Below, in pieces: positions 6,566 to 13,800 of a stretch of DNA of 28,949 nt (positions are counted from its first letter, which is position 1; every line of letters begins with the position of its first letter). This stretch comes from CAYNLG01 sp964397995. Its GTDB lineage: Bacteria > Planctomycetota > Phycisphaerae > FEN-1346. The stretch lies in NCBI GenBank assembly GCA_964397995.1, contig CAYNLG010000047.1:1-28949 (forward strand), given 5' to 3'. The notes below the pieces were generated by a model. It was given only the letters and a program-made list of their open reading frames with translations, had not been told where the DNA came from and searched no databases. A program made the translations under genes and the position numbers.

Positions 6566-8143
6566 ATGGAGACGGTCTGGAAGCTGTTGCACGAGGACGG
6601 CGAAGGCACGGTCGTGCCGGAGGAGGCCCCGACCGTCGCCGAGGCCCTGAACGCGGCCCTGCACACGTCGGTCTACCCGGACTCGCTCGTGGTGGCCCAC
6701 GGCATTCTGTTCGCCCTGGCCCGCGACGGCGGCGAGCGATACCTCGTCCTGGTCTGGCCCGCCGGAACCACGCCGGCCGGCATCGTCGAGTTCCACGGCG
6801 ACCAGCGGCACGCCGACCTGCCAATGGGCACGGCGACGGTCCTGGAGGCGGCCGCCGACGCCGACCATGCCGAGGCCCTGCGCAAGATGCTGCCCTGGAC
6901 GGGGCCGCAGCTCATCGCCGGGCGGCCGTCGATCGGCCTCGGGGACCGGCTGGGCCTCGCGACGCCCGGGCACGTCCGGGCGGTCGAGGGCACCGGCTAC
7001 GTCCCGATGCTCGCCCAACAGTCGATCCGCGAGATGACCCGGACGCAGCGCACGCCGCGGCAGGTCATGGCCGATGCCACCTACGGCGTGCTCCAGACGG
7101 GGTTCCGCTCGGGCTTCGGGGCCGACGCCGACCACCTGAAGACCCCGGACGACATCGACGCCTGCCGCGCCGCCGGCTTCACGTTCTACACGATCGACCC
7201 GGGCGACCACGTGGCCGACGAGGCGGACGGGATGGACGCGGCCGCACTCGCCGAGGCCTTTGCCGCCCTGCCTTGGGACGCCCTCCAGGCCACGGGTGAC
7301 GAGACGCTGGCCCGGTACGTCCAGCGGCCACAGCAGCTGACGGACGCGGTGACGGCCGACTTCGACGAGGCCTCGCTCCACCGGGCGGCCGTCAAGTACG
7401 GCCGCGCCATCGCCCACACGGCGGCCATGTACCGGCACCTGGTGGACGGGTTCGGCAGCCCCGAGGCGTTCGAGCTGGAGGTCTCGGTGGACGAGACGGA
7501 GTCGCCGACGACGCCGGCCGAGCACTACTACGTGGCCCAGGAGCTGCACCGGCTGGGCGTCCGGTGGGTGAGCTTGGCGCCGCGGTTCGTCGGCCGGTTC
7601 GAGAAGGGCGTCGACTATCTCGGCGACCTCGCGGAACTGGAGCGGACGTTCGACGCCCACGTCGTGGTTGCCCGGCGGTTCGGCGACTACAAGATCAGCC
7701 TCCACTCCGGGAGCGACAAGTTCAGCGTCTACGCCATGGCCGCCAAGCACGGCCCGGGCCGCGTCCACGTCAAGACCGCCGGCACCAGCTACCTGGAGGC
7801 CCTCCGGGTGCTGGCGCGGCACGAGCGGGACCTGTTCCGGGAGATCCTGGACTTCGCCCGCGACCGGTACGACACGGACAAGGCGACGTACCACGTGTCG
7901 GCGGACGTCGCGAACGTGCCACCCGCGGGCGACGTCCCCGACGACCGGCTGCCGGACCTGCTGGACGACTTCGACGCCCGCCAGGTGCTGCACGTCACCT
8001 TCGGCTCGGTCCTGACCGAGGACAAGGGCGAGCGGTTCAGGCGGCGGCTGATGGCGGCCCTGAAGACGCACGAGGCGGCCTACGAGGCGGGGCTGGAGGC
8101 CCACTTCGCGCGGCACATCGGGCCATTCATGGGCGGAGCGTAG
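6566..8143 (+). CDS. uxaE: Tagaturonate 3-epimerase family protein
   Basis: UxaE, first described in Thermotoga, interconverts D-tagaturonate and D-fructuronate and so connects galacturonate with glucuronate catabolism. The 525-residue product shows conserved family stretches: GLGDRLGLATPGH at about 124-136, MLAQQSIREM at 148-157, GFGADADHLKTPDD at 183-196 and FYTIDPGDHV at 207-216, whose His and Asp residues are likely metal or substrate ligands. Length fits the family. The ATG has AAGGAG five bases upstream. It sits alone on this strand, converging with the RraA-like gene, and the GH2 beta-glucuronidase is close by, which fits a uronate role. No uxaC, uxuA or kdgK is in the window. Confidence 0.88.
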   Translation: METVWKLLHEDGEGTVVPEEAPTVAEALNAALHTSVYPDSLVVAHGILFALARDGGERYLVLVWPAGTTPAGIVEFHGDQRHADLPMGTATVLEAAADADHAEALRKMLPWTGPQLIAGRPSIGLGDRLGLATPGHVRAVEGTGYVPMLAQQSIREMTRTQRTPRQVMADATYGVLQTGFRSGFGADADHLKTPDDIDACRAAGFTFYTIDPGDHVADEADGMDAAALAEAFAALPWDALQATGDETLARYVQRPQQLTDAVTADFDEASLHRAAVKYGRAIAHTAAMYRHLVDGFGSPEAFELEVSVDETESPTTPAEHYYVAQELHRLGVRWVSLAPRFVGRFEKGVDYLGDLAELERTFDAHVVVARRFGDYKISLHSGSDKFSVYAMAAKHGPGRVHVKTAGTSYLEALRVLARHERDLFREILDFARDRYDTDKATYHVSADVANVPPAGDVPDDRLPDLLDDFDARQVLHVTFGSVLTEDKGERFRRRLMAALKTHEAAYEAGLEAHFARHIGPFMGGA

Positions 8144-8162
8144 GCCCCCCCAGGCGGCGCGG

Positions 8163-8891
8163 CTACGCCTCGCGGGGCGCCATCGTCCAGTCGGGCTCAC
8201 GGCCGAGCTGGTTGGCGTACCAGCGGCGGCCCTTCTTGTCGCCTTCCTGGATGGCGGTGGCGATCTCGGCGACGCGCTCGGCGTCCTCGATAGGCACGAC
8301 GATGACCCCGTCGCCGTCGGCCAGCACCACGTCGCCCGGCCGCACAAACACGCCCCCGCACGCCACCGGCTGCATCGTCGACTCCAGCTCCAGCCGCCCC
8401 GGCCGGATGCCGCGCGCAATCCGTGCCGAGTAGACGGGCACCCGCTGGCGGATGAGCTCGTCGGTATCGCGGCAACCGCCGTCGGTAACCGCCCCGACGG
8501 CGCCGGCGGCCAGCCAGCCGAGGGAGTTGCACGAGCCGATGAAGCCGCAGTCGCCGACGCCCTGGGCGTCGATGACGATGACGTCGCCGGCTTGGATGCG
8601 GTCGTCGATCGGGCCCTTGGCGAGGGTCTTGTACCACTTGCCCTTCCACTGGTGGAACGCCTCGGCCGACTCGAACGTCGGCGCCCGCCGCCCCGTCGGC
8701 ACGAACCGGACCGTGTGGGCGAAGCCGACGATCCGGTGGGCGAACCGCTCGGTGTCCCGCCACAGCGGGCGGATGGTGGCATCCATGAGGCCGAGGTCCT
8801 GGCGGCCGACGGCGTCCATGGCGTCGCAGACGTCCGTCAGGCGAAGCCCCTCGAACCGGGCCCGCAGGGCGTCGCGGGCGGGCGTGGTCAT
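8163..8891 (-). CDS. RraA-like / HMG-aldolase family protein
   Basis: The 242-residue product belongs to the RraA-like fold, which includes 4-hydroxy-4-methyl-2-oxoglutarate aldolases and ribonuclease E regulators. Evidence is the opening LTDVCDAMDAVGR, the substrate-loop region G-F-I-G-S-C-N-S-L-G-W around 117-126, the signature V-T-D-G-G-C-R-D-T-D at 135-144 with Arg141 and Asp142, and the closing G-D-V-V-L-A-D-G-D-G-V-I-V-V-P. The ATG at 8891 is preferred to an upstream codon at 8912 because AAGGAGAGG precedes it. It follows the GH2 gene on the same strand by about 50 bases and is likely in its operon, so it may cleave a keto-acid sugar intermediate. Exact reaction not assigned; many family members are mislabelled as methyltransferases. 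Confidence 0.85.
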   Translation of the reverse strand: MTTPARDALRARFEGLRLTDVCDAMDAVGRQDLGLMDATIRPLWRDTERFAHRIVGFAHTVRFVPTGRRAPTFESAEAFHQWKGKWYKTLAKGPIDDRIQAGDVIVIDAQGVGDCGFIGSCNSLGWLAAGAVGAVTDGGCRDTDELIRQRVPVYSARIARGIRPGRLELESTMQPVACGGVFVRPGDVVLADGDGVIVVPIEDAERVAEIATAIQEGDKKGRRWYANQLGREPDWTMAPREA

Positions 8892-8941
8892 CGCATCCTC
8901 TCCTTCCTGCATCGTTCAGCCGGCGGCGCGGGCGCCGAGGA

Positions 8942-10669
8942 CTACTTGTCCTCCAGCGGCCGGCCCAGCGCCTCGTGGAAGTGGCGGCGGACGACGGGGT
9001 AGCTCAGCTTCGGACGCCGGAACTCGTCCACCACGCCCTTGTTGTTCATCGTCCGCGGGCGGCTCGTCGAGCGGCCCTCGGTGACGCGGCAATCGCAGTA
9101 CTGCCAGATGATGCCGCCCGCGAGCCGCGGGTGGTGCAGGTAGTGGGCCAGGCACGCGTCCAGGATGTCCGCCTGCCGCCCCTCCGTCCACTTGCACCGC
9201 GTCTCGCTGTGGTAGCCCGGAATCGCCCCGCCGCCGAACTCCGAGATCAGGATCGGCTTGCCCTTGCCGCCCGCGCCCTCGATCCAGGCGATCAGCTCGG
9301 TCGTCCGCTGGGGGATGTCGTCCCGCGAGTCGCGGTACCACCCCGTGTAGATGTTGTAGCTGACGACGTCGGGCAGGTCGAGGCAGACGTCGCGGGGCAT
9401 GTGGCACGAGGCGAAGGTCGTCGGCCGGCTCGGGTCCAGCTCCTTGATCAGGGCCAGCTGCTCGCCGTAGAGCTCGCGCCCGAGGTCCGAGAAGCTCTCG
9501 CACTCGTTCATCACGCCCCACAGGATGATCGACGGGTGGTTGAGGTGCTGCTCGACCATCTCGCGGGTGACGGCGTGGCACTGCTCACGGAACTTCGGGT
9601 GGCGAAACGCGTCGCCCGTCAGGCCCCGCGCGTGGTTCTCCTCCCACACCAGGATGCCGCGCTCGTCGCACAGGTCCAGCCACCGCTCGTCGTTCGGATA
9701 GTGGCAGGTGCGGTCGAGGTTGGCCCCGAGGTGCTCCAGCCGCTCGATGTCCTGGACGAGGGCCTCCAGGGGGAAGGCGCAACCGAACAGGGGGTGGTCC
9801 TCGTGCCGGTTCAGGCCGCACACCTTCAGCGGCTCGCCGTTCAGGAGAATCTCGGTGCCCTCGACGGTGACCTCGCGGAACCCGATCCGGTCGACCAGGT
9901 CGTCGACGGGCTCCTCGTCCTCCCGGACGAACAGCAGCGCCTGCACGTAGTAGAGCTCGGGCGTCTCGGGCGTCCACGGGTCGACGTCGTCGAAGGTCAC
10001 CTCGGCCTCCAGCCAGACGGTCCCGCCGGCATCGACGGTCGTCTCGCCAAGCTCGATGGTCGCGCCCGGCCCTTCCACGAGCACGCGGACCGGGGCATCG
10101 TCCTGTGTGAGGTTCCGGACCTGGACGCGGACGGTCGCCTCCCACCGGCCGCCCTCGCCCCGGCGGGGCGTCACGTGCAGCATCCGCAGGTACTGCGCCG
10201 GCACCATCTCGGCCGCCACCGGCCGCGTGATGCCCCCGTACGTGTAGTAGTCGTTCTCGACGTGGAGGCCGGAGTGCGGCCCGAAGGTGTTGTCGACCTC
10301 GACCAGGAGCTCGTGCTCGCCGGCCTCGACGTGCGCCAGGACCACCTCGAAGGCCGTGTACGCGTTGTAGTGGCCGCCCACCTCCTCGCGGTCCAGGAAG
10401 ACGCGGGCGGTGTGGCTGACGCCCTTGAACACCAGGCGCATCGGCCCCGCCTCCGGCGTCTCCAGCGGCATCCGGTACCACCCCTTGCCGCGGTACGCCC
10501 GGTGCTCGGGGTGCGACTCCCAGCAACCGGGGACGTACCGGACCGCCGGGAACTCGGTCGGCAGGCCGGCGGCGTCGCGGGCCGTCACCTGGGGCTCGGC
10601 CACGAACTCCCACTGGCCGTCCAGCGGCTCGACGGGGCGGATCAGGTGCTCTTCGAACAGGCGCTGCAT
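8942..10669 (-). CDS. GH2 glycoside hydrolase, probable beta-glucuronidase
   Basis: The 575-residue product has GH2 domain order: an N-terminal jelly-roll sugar-binding domain (about 1-165), an immunoglobulin-like domain (about 166-270) and a TIM barrel (about 271-575). The catalytic acid/base is Glu389 in WGVMNE and the nucleophile Glu477 in LISEFGG. The GH2 block GLNRHEDHP is at 285-293. Near the end, NNKG at 542-545 followed by R-R-P-K matches the N-x-K motif that beta-glucuronidases use to hold the glucuronate carboxylate, so beta-glucuronidase is preferred over beta-galactosidase. There is no signal peptide, so it should be cytoplasmic. The ATG at 10669 has GGAAAGGGA upstream. It leads an operon with the RraA-like gene. 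Confidence 0.9.
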   Translation of the reverse strand: MQRLFEEHLIRPVEPLDGQWEFVAEPQVTARDAAGLPTEFPAVRYVPGCWESHPEHRAYRGKGWYRMPLETPEAGPMRLVFKGVSHTARVFLDREEVGGHYNAYTAFEVVLAHVEAGEHELLVEVDNTFGPHSGLHVENDYYTYGGITRPVAAEMVPAQYLRMLHVTPRRGEGGRWEATVRVQVRNLTQDDAPVRVLVEGPGATIELGETTVDAGGTVWLEAEVTFDDVDPWTPETPELYYVQALLFVREDEEPVDDLVDRIGFREVTVEGTEILLNGEPLKVCGLNRHEDHPLFGCAFPLEALVQDIERLEHLGANLDRTCHYPNDERWLDLCDERGILVWEENHARGLTGDAFRHPKFREQCHAVTREMVEQHLNHPSIILWGVMNECESFSDLGRELYGEQLALIKELDPSRPTTFASCHMPRDVCLDLPDVVSYNIYTGWYRDSRDDIPQRTTELIAWIEGAGGKGKPILISEFGGGAIPGYHSETRCKWTEGRQADILDACLAHYLHHPRLAGGIIWQYCDCRVTEGRSTSRPRTMNNKGVVDEFRRPKLSYPVVRRHFHEALGRPLEDK

Positions 10670-10693
10670 CGGGGGTCCCTTTCCGGTGAGTGC

Positions 10694-10721
10694 TTGAAAC
10701 GTCCGCAAGGCGGCCTAGAAT
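10694..10721 (+). promoter_or_regulatory. Sigma70-like promoter for the IolB-like gene
   Basis: TTGAAA (10694-10699), 16 bases, then TAGAAT (10716-10721). Its -10 occupies almost the same bases as the -10 of the reverse GH2 promoter. Confidence 0.5.
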
Positions 10722-10744
10722 AGCGGACCCCGGCCGCGGTGCAA
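10717..10744 (-). promoter_or_regulatory. Sigma70-like promoter for the GH2 operon
   Basis: On the reverse strand TTGCAC (10744-10739), 16 bases, then TATTCT (10722-10717), about 48 bases upstream of the GH2 ATG. It overlaps the forward promoter, so the two genes are probably regulated together or exclusively. Confidence 0.5.
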
Positions 10745-10808
10745 GCCGATTCGGCACCCCGGCCGGCCGACCCCCGATCCCGAAGACCGCGCGCGAAGGA
10801 GCCCGACG

Positions 10809-11651
10809 ATGTCCGACCTGCTCATCAAGGCCGCCGACCCCGCCCCCGGTTTCACCCAGCTTGTCCGCCCCGGCGACGGGGGGCTCCAGCACCTGGGCTT
10901 CGGTCTGGCGAACCTGGACGAGGACGCCAACTGGGCCTTCGAGACCGGCACGTCCGAGTGGTGCCTCGTGGTCCTCTCGGGGGCGGTCGAGGCCTTCGAC
11001 GCCGACGGGACGGACGTCACGGACGGCCCCCTCGGCGACCGCAAGAACGTCTTCGACGGCGCGGCCTCGGCCCTCTACCTGCCGCCCGGCTTCGAGGGCC
11101 ACCTCGAAGGCGTCGTCCCCGGCACCCGCGTGGCCGTCATCCAGGCCCTGGCCGACGAGGGCGACGAGCCGACCGTCATCCTGCCGGAGGACGTGGCCAT
11201 CAAGGTCGTCGGGACGCAGAACTGGCAGCGCGAGGTCCACGACATTATCGACGGGACGATCATGGCCTCGAAGCTTCTCGTCGGCGAGACCTTCAACCGG
11301 CCGGGCGGCTGGTCCAGCTACCCGCCGCACCGTCACGACGAGCACCGCCCGCCGGTCGAGGTGGACCTGGAGGAGGTCTATTACTTCCAGGTCGACCCGC
11401 CCCAGGGCTTCGGCATCCAGCGGGTCTACACCGACGACCGGAGCCTCGAGGAATGCTACGCCGTCGAGCACGGCGACACGGTCATCCTGCCGAAGGGGTA
11501 CCATCCCGTGGCGGCCGCGCCCGGCTACCGCGTGTACTACCTGTGGTTGATGGCCGGCCAGGGCCGGACGATGGCCCCGTTCGACGACCCGGCCCATCAC
11601 TGGGTCAAGGGCGCCGAGACGCTCCTCGACGAGGCCCAGTGGGGGCTGTAG
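10809..11651 (+). CDS. iolB: IolB-like isomerase (5-deoxy-glucuronate isomerase family)
   Basis: IolB is a double-cupin isomerase that converts 5-deoxy-glucuronate to 2-deoxy-5-keto-gluconate in inositol breakdown. The 280-residue product has both cupin halves. The second carries the metal site: His174 and His176 in S-S-Y-P-P-H-R-H-D, Glu189 in V-D-L-E-E-V-Y-Y-F and His232 in K-G-Y-H-P. The N-R-P-G-G-W-S-S-Y-P-P-H run is diagnostic for IolB. No other iol gene is in the window. Given GH88, GH105 and UxaE nearby, it may instead act on a related keto-uronate, as the sister family KduI does. It diverges from the GH2 operon across an overlapping promoter. Family firm, physiological substrate uncertain. 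Confidence 0.88.
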   Translation: MSDLLIKAADPAPGFTQLVRPGDGGLQHLGFGLANLDEDANWAFETGTSEWCLVVLSGAVEAFDADGTDVTDGPLGDRKNVFDGAASALYLPPGFEGHLEGVVPGTRVAVIQALADEGDEPTVILPEDVAIKVVGTQNWQREVHDIIDGTIMASKLLVGETFNRPGGWSSYPPHRHDEHRPPVEVDLEEVYYFQVDPPQGFGIQRVYTDDRSLEECYAVEHGDTVILPKGYHPVAAAPGYRVYYLWLMAGQGRTMAPFDDPAHHWVKGAETLLDEAQWGL

Positions 11652-11658
11652 GCCGGCG

Positions 11659-11677
11659 GCCGGGGCGTCACCCCGGC
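11659..11677. terminator. Hairpin between convergent genes
   Basis: A 7-bp GC stem (GCCGGGG / CCCCGGC) with a five-base CGTCA loop. The loop includes the reverse gene's TGA stop, the same layout as at 2561-2580. No T-tract. Confidence 0.4.
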
Positions 11678-13566
11678 GCGGGGACGTACCGGTCCTGGGC
11701 CGCCTCCAGAATCAGCCGCAGCAGGTCGGCGTACCGCAGGTCCACCCAGGCGGCCATGATGTTCATCTTCCCGTCCCAGCACCAGCCGGGGTTCGGGTTG
11801 ACCTCCAGGAGCTTGATCTGGCCGCTCGCGTCGGCCCGCCAGTCGACGCGGGCGTAGTCGCGGCAGCCGAGCCGCTCCGCGAGCGCCAGCGACGCGTCCA
11901 CCAGCTGCTGCCGCCGCTCGTCCTCCAGGCACGTCTCCCGGTACCGGACCTGCGTCCAATAGGGTGAGTCCGGGAGCCATTTCGACTCGTAGCCGAGGAT
12001 GGGCGGCAGCCCCTCGTCCAGGCCCGAGTAGTCGACCTCCAGCACCGGCAGCACCGTCAGGTCCTGGCCCGGGTTGCCGACGAGGGCAACGCTGTACTCG
12101 GCCCCGCTCAGGAACTCCTGGACCAGGATCGGCCGGTCGGGCAACTCATCCCGGATCCGGTCCAGGTGCTGGAGCAGTGCGTCGGAGTCGGCCACGACCG
12201 CGTCCTGGGTAATGCCGATGCTCGAATCGCCGCAGTTCGGCTTCACCAGGGCCGGAAAGACCGACGGGAGGGTGGCGGCGGCGTCGCCGGGGCGGCAGAA
12301 GGTCTCGAGCGGCACGGGGATGTCCAGCGCCGCCGCAATCGCCCGCACGTGGGCCTTGTTGTAACACAGCCCCAGGCAGGCCGGCCCGGCGCCGGAGTAC
12401 GGGATGCCGTGCAGCTCCAGCAGCGCCGGCACGTGGAGCTCCATGAAGGCGTCGTTGCCGTAGCCCTCGTCACACAGGTTCAGCACGAACCCCGGCCGCG
12501 CGTGACGCAGGTGCCCCGCCAGCGCCGCGTGGTCGTCCACGTACGTGAACCGGTACCCCTGGAGCTCGGCCAGGGCGTCCTTGAGGCGGCCCACCGTCTC
12601 GAAGTCCTCGGGGTTGAAGCACCCGTCGCGCTTCACGTCGTCCGGCCGCGACGGGTCGCCCAGCAGGACGGTCACCTCGGGGAAGCGCGGCCCGCGCGTG
12701 GGCGGCGGCGCCGCCCGGTGCGGCGCCCGCGCCGTCAGGAAAAACCGCCGCGCCATCATCCCCAGGTCCTGGCCCCGCTCCGACTCGGCCTCCAGGCGCC
12801 CGTGGAAGCGGACGTGCGTGAACCCGGCCCGGTCGAGCAGCACGGCGATGTCCTCGCGCGTGTAGAGCCGCTCGGCGTAGAACTGGTCGGCAATCACCCC
12901 CTTCTCGGCGTGGACGATCACTTCGCGGGAGATAAGGCGGCGGCCGTCGGCGGCCAAGGACCGCTCGCGGCACACGAAGTGGTTCTGGTCGATCCATTCC
13001 CACGAGCGGGGGTCGAAGTGCTCCCGCATCCACGCCCCGTCCACCAGGTCCAGGGCCAGCGTCCCGTCCGAGACCAGCACCCGTTTCACCGTCTCCAGGA
13101 CCGCCAGGTCGTCCTCCTCGCGCTCGAAGTACCCGAACGAGTTGCCGAGGAGGAACACCGAGTGGAACGGCGCCCGCGGGGTCCGCACGCGACGGGCGTC
13201 GCCTTCCTGGAAGGTCACCGGCGCCCCGGCCTGCTTGGCCCGGCGGCGAGCGAGGCGGACCAGGTACCGCGACCGGTCCAGGCCCGTCACATGCCGGAAC
13301 CCCCGCCGCGCCAGCTCCAGGCTGTGCCGCCCCTGGCCGCAGCACAGGTCCAGGATGCGGTCGTTGGGCTCGAGGGCGGCCGCCTGAACGAGCAGGTCAA
13401 CCTCGCGGGCGGTGTTGGCCGCGGCTTCGACAACGTCGCCGTCGGTCTTCAGGTACAGGGAATCGAACAGGTCCCGCCACCACTCGGCCGGCAGGTGCCG
13501 CTCGAGGTCCGAGACGGGGCCGAGGGTCCGGGCCGAGGCGGCCCGGCGCGACTGGGGTTTCGCCAC
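11668..13566 (-). CDS. Fusion: SAM-dependent methyltransferase plus ATP-grasp (D-Ala-D-Ala ligase-like) ligase
   Basis: The 632-residue product joins two enzymes. Residues about 25-280 form a class I methyltransferase with the SAM motif ILDLCCGQGRHS (71-82), an acidic LDRSRYLV strand end (96-103) and L-G-N-S-F-G-Y-F (140-147). Residues about 297-632 form an ATP-grasp ligase of the D-Ala-D-Ala ligase type: N-L-C-D-E-G-Y-G-N-D (363-372), the ATP loop F-P-A-L-V-K-P-N-C-G-D-S-S-I-G-I (437-452), V-Q-E-F-L-S-G-A-E-Y (482-491) and the metal site LLEVNPNPGW (586-595). Such ligases form peptide or amide bonds with ATP. The start is GTG at 13566 with AAGGAG nine bases upstream; the ATG at 13647 lies inside the promoter. 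No murein genes are adjacent. Chemistry of each half is clear, the combined product unknown. Confidence 0.88.
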   Translation of the reverse strand: MAKPQSRRAASARTLGPVSDLERHLPAEWWRDLFDSLYLKTDGDVVEAAANTAREVDLLVQAAALEPNDRILDLCCGQGRHSLELARRGFRHVTGLDRSRYLVRLARRRAKQAGAPVTFQEGDARRVRTPRAPFHSVFLLGNSFGYFEREEDDLAVLETVKRVLVSDGTLALDLVDGAWMREHFDPRSWEWIDQNHFVCRERSLAADGRRLISREVIVHAEKGVIADQFYAERLYTREDIAVLLDRAGFTHVRFHGRLEAESERGQDLGMMARRFFLTARAPHRAAPPPTRGPRFPEVTVLLGDPSRPDDVKRDGCFNPEDFETVGRLKDALAELQGYRFTYVDDHAALAGHLRHARPGFVLNLCDEGYGNDAFMELHVPALLELHGIPYSGAGPACLGLCYNKAHVRAIAAALDIPVPLETFCRPGDAAATLPSVFPALVKPNCGDSSIGITQDAVVADSDALLQHLDRIRDELPDRPILVQEFLSGAEYSVALVGNPGQDLTVLPVLEVDYSGLDEGLPPILGYESKWLPDSPYWTQVRYRETCLEDERRQQLVDASLALAERLGCRDYARVDWRADASGQIKLLEVNPNPGWCWDGKMNIMAAWVDLRYADLLRLILEAAQDRYVPAPG

Positions 13567-13575
13567 CTGAGGCGG

Positions 13576-13581
13576 CTCCTT
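13576..13581 (-). promoter_or_regulatory. Ribosome-binding site that fixes the GTG start of the fusion gene
   Basis: AAGGAG on the reverse strand, nine bases before the GTG at 13566. The in-frame ATG at 13647 has no comparable site. Confidence 0.6.
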
Positions 13582-13642
13582 GGGGCGGGGCGATCGGGCC
13601 CCGGCCGGCGGCGGGCGCCCAGGCGGCACACCGCGCGGGGGA

Positions 13643-13670
13643 AGCATAGCGTCCCGTGAGCAAAAAGCAA
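13643..13670 (-). promoter_or_regulatory. Sigma70-like promoter for the methyltransferase/ATP-grasp gene
   Basis: On the reverse strand TTGCTT (13670-13665), 16 bases, then TATGCT (13648-13643), giving a leader of roughly 70 bases before the GTG start. Confidence 0.5.
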
Positions 13671-13720
13671 GCGTCCCGGGGCCGCAAAATCCCCCCGCGC
13701 CAACGATTTCTCCCCCACGC

Positions 13721-13749
13721 TTGACCCCCCTGCCCGATTCCGGTAGGGT
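13721..13749 (+). promoter_or_regulatory. Sigma70-like promoter for the GH42-like/GH105 operon
   Basis: TTGACC (13721-13726), 17 bases, then TAGGGT (13744-13749), about 50 bases before the ATG at 13801. It has the same -10 as at 3557 and 25485. Confidence 0.55.
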
Positions 13750-13751
13750 GC

Positions 13752-13777
13752 GGCGTTTATACCCTGGGGGGTACGCC
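13752..13777. promoter_or_regulatory. Interrupted palindrome just after the promoter, possible operator
   Basis: GGCG (13752-13755) and TACCC (13760-13764) are mirrored by GGGTA (13769-13773) and CGCC (13774-13777), right where transcription should start. It could bind a regulator or fold in the leader; no match to a known operator is claimed. Confidence 0.25.
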
Positions 13778-13800
13778 AACACGAAGGGACGGGTCGCACG

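Noticed and set aside
5579..8782. Very long reverse-strand frame of over 1000 codons
   Set aside because: It runs antisense to the ATPase and uxaE, which have strong family motifs, and its composition is typical of shadow frames in GC-rich DNA.
8975..10723. Forward frame opposite the GH2 gene
   Set aside because: The reverse strand encodes a full GH2 with catalytic residues; the forward frame has no recognisable domain.
13645..13647. ATG as alternative start of the fusion gene
   Set aside because: It lies inside the predicted -10 element (13643-13648) and has no ribosome-binding site.
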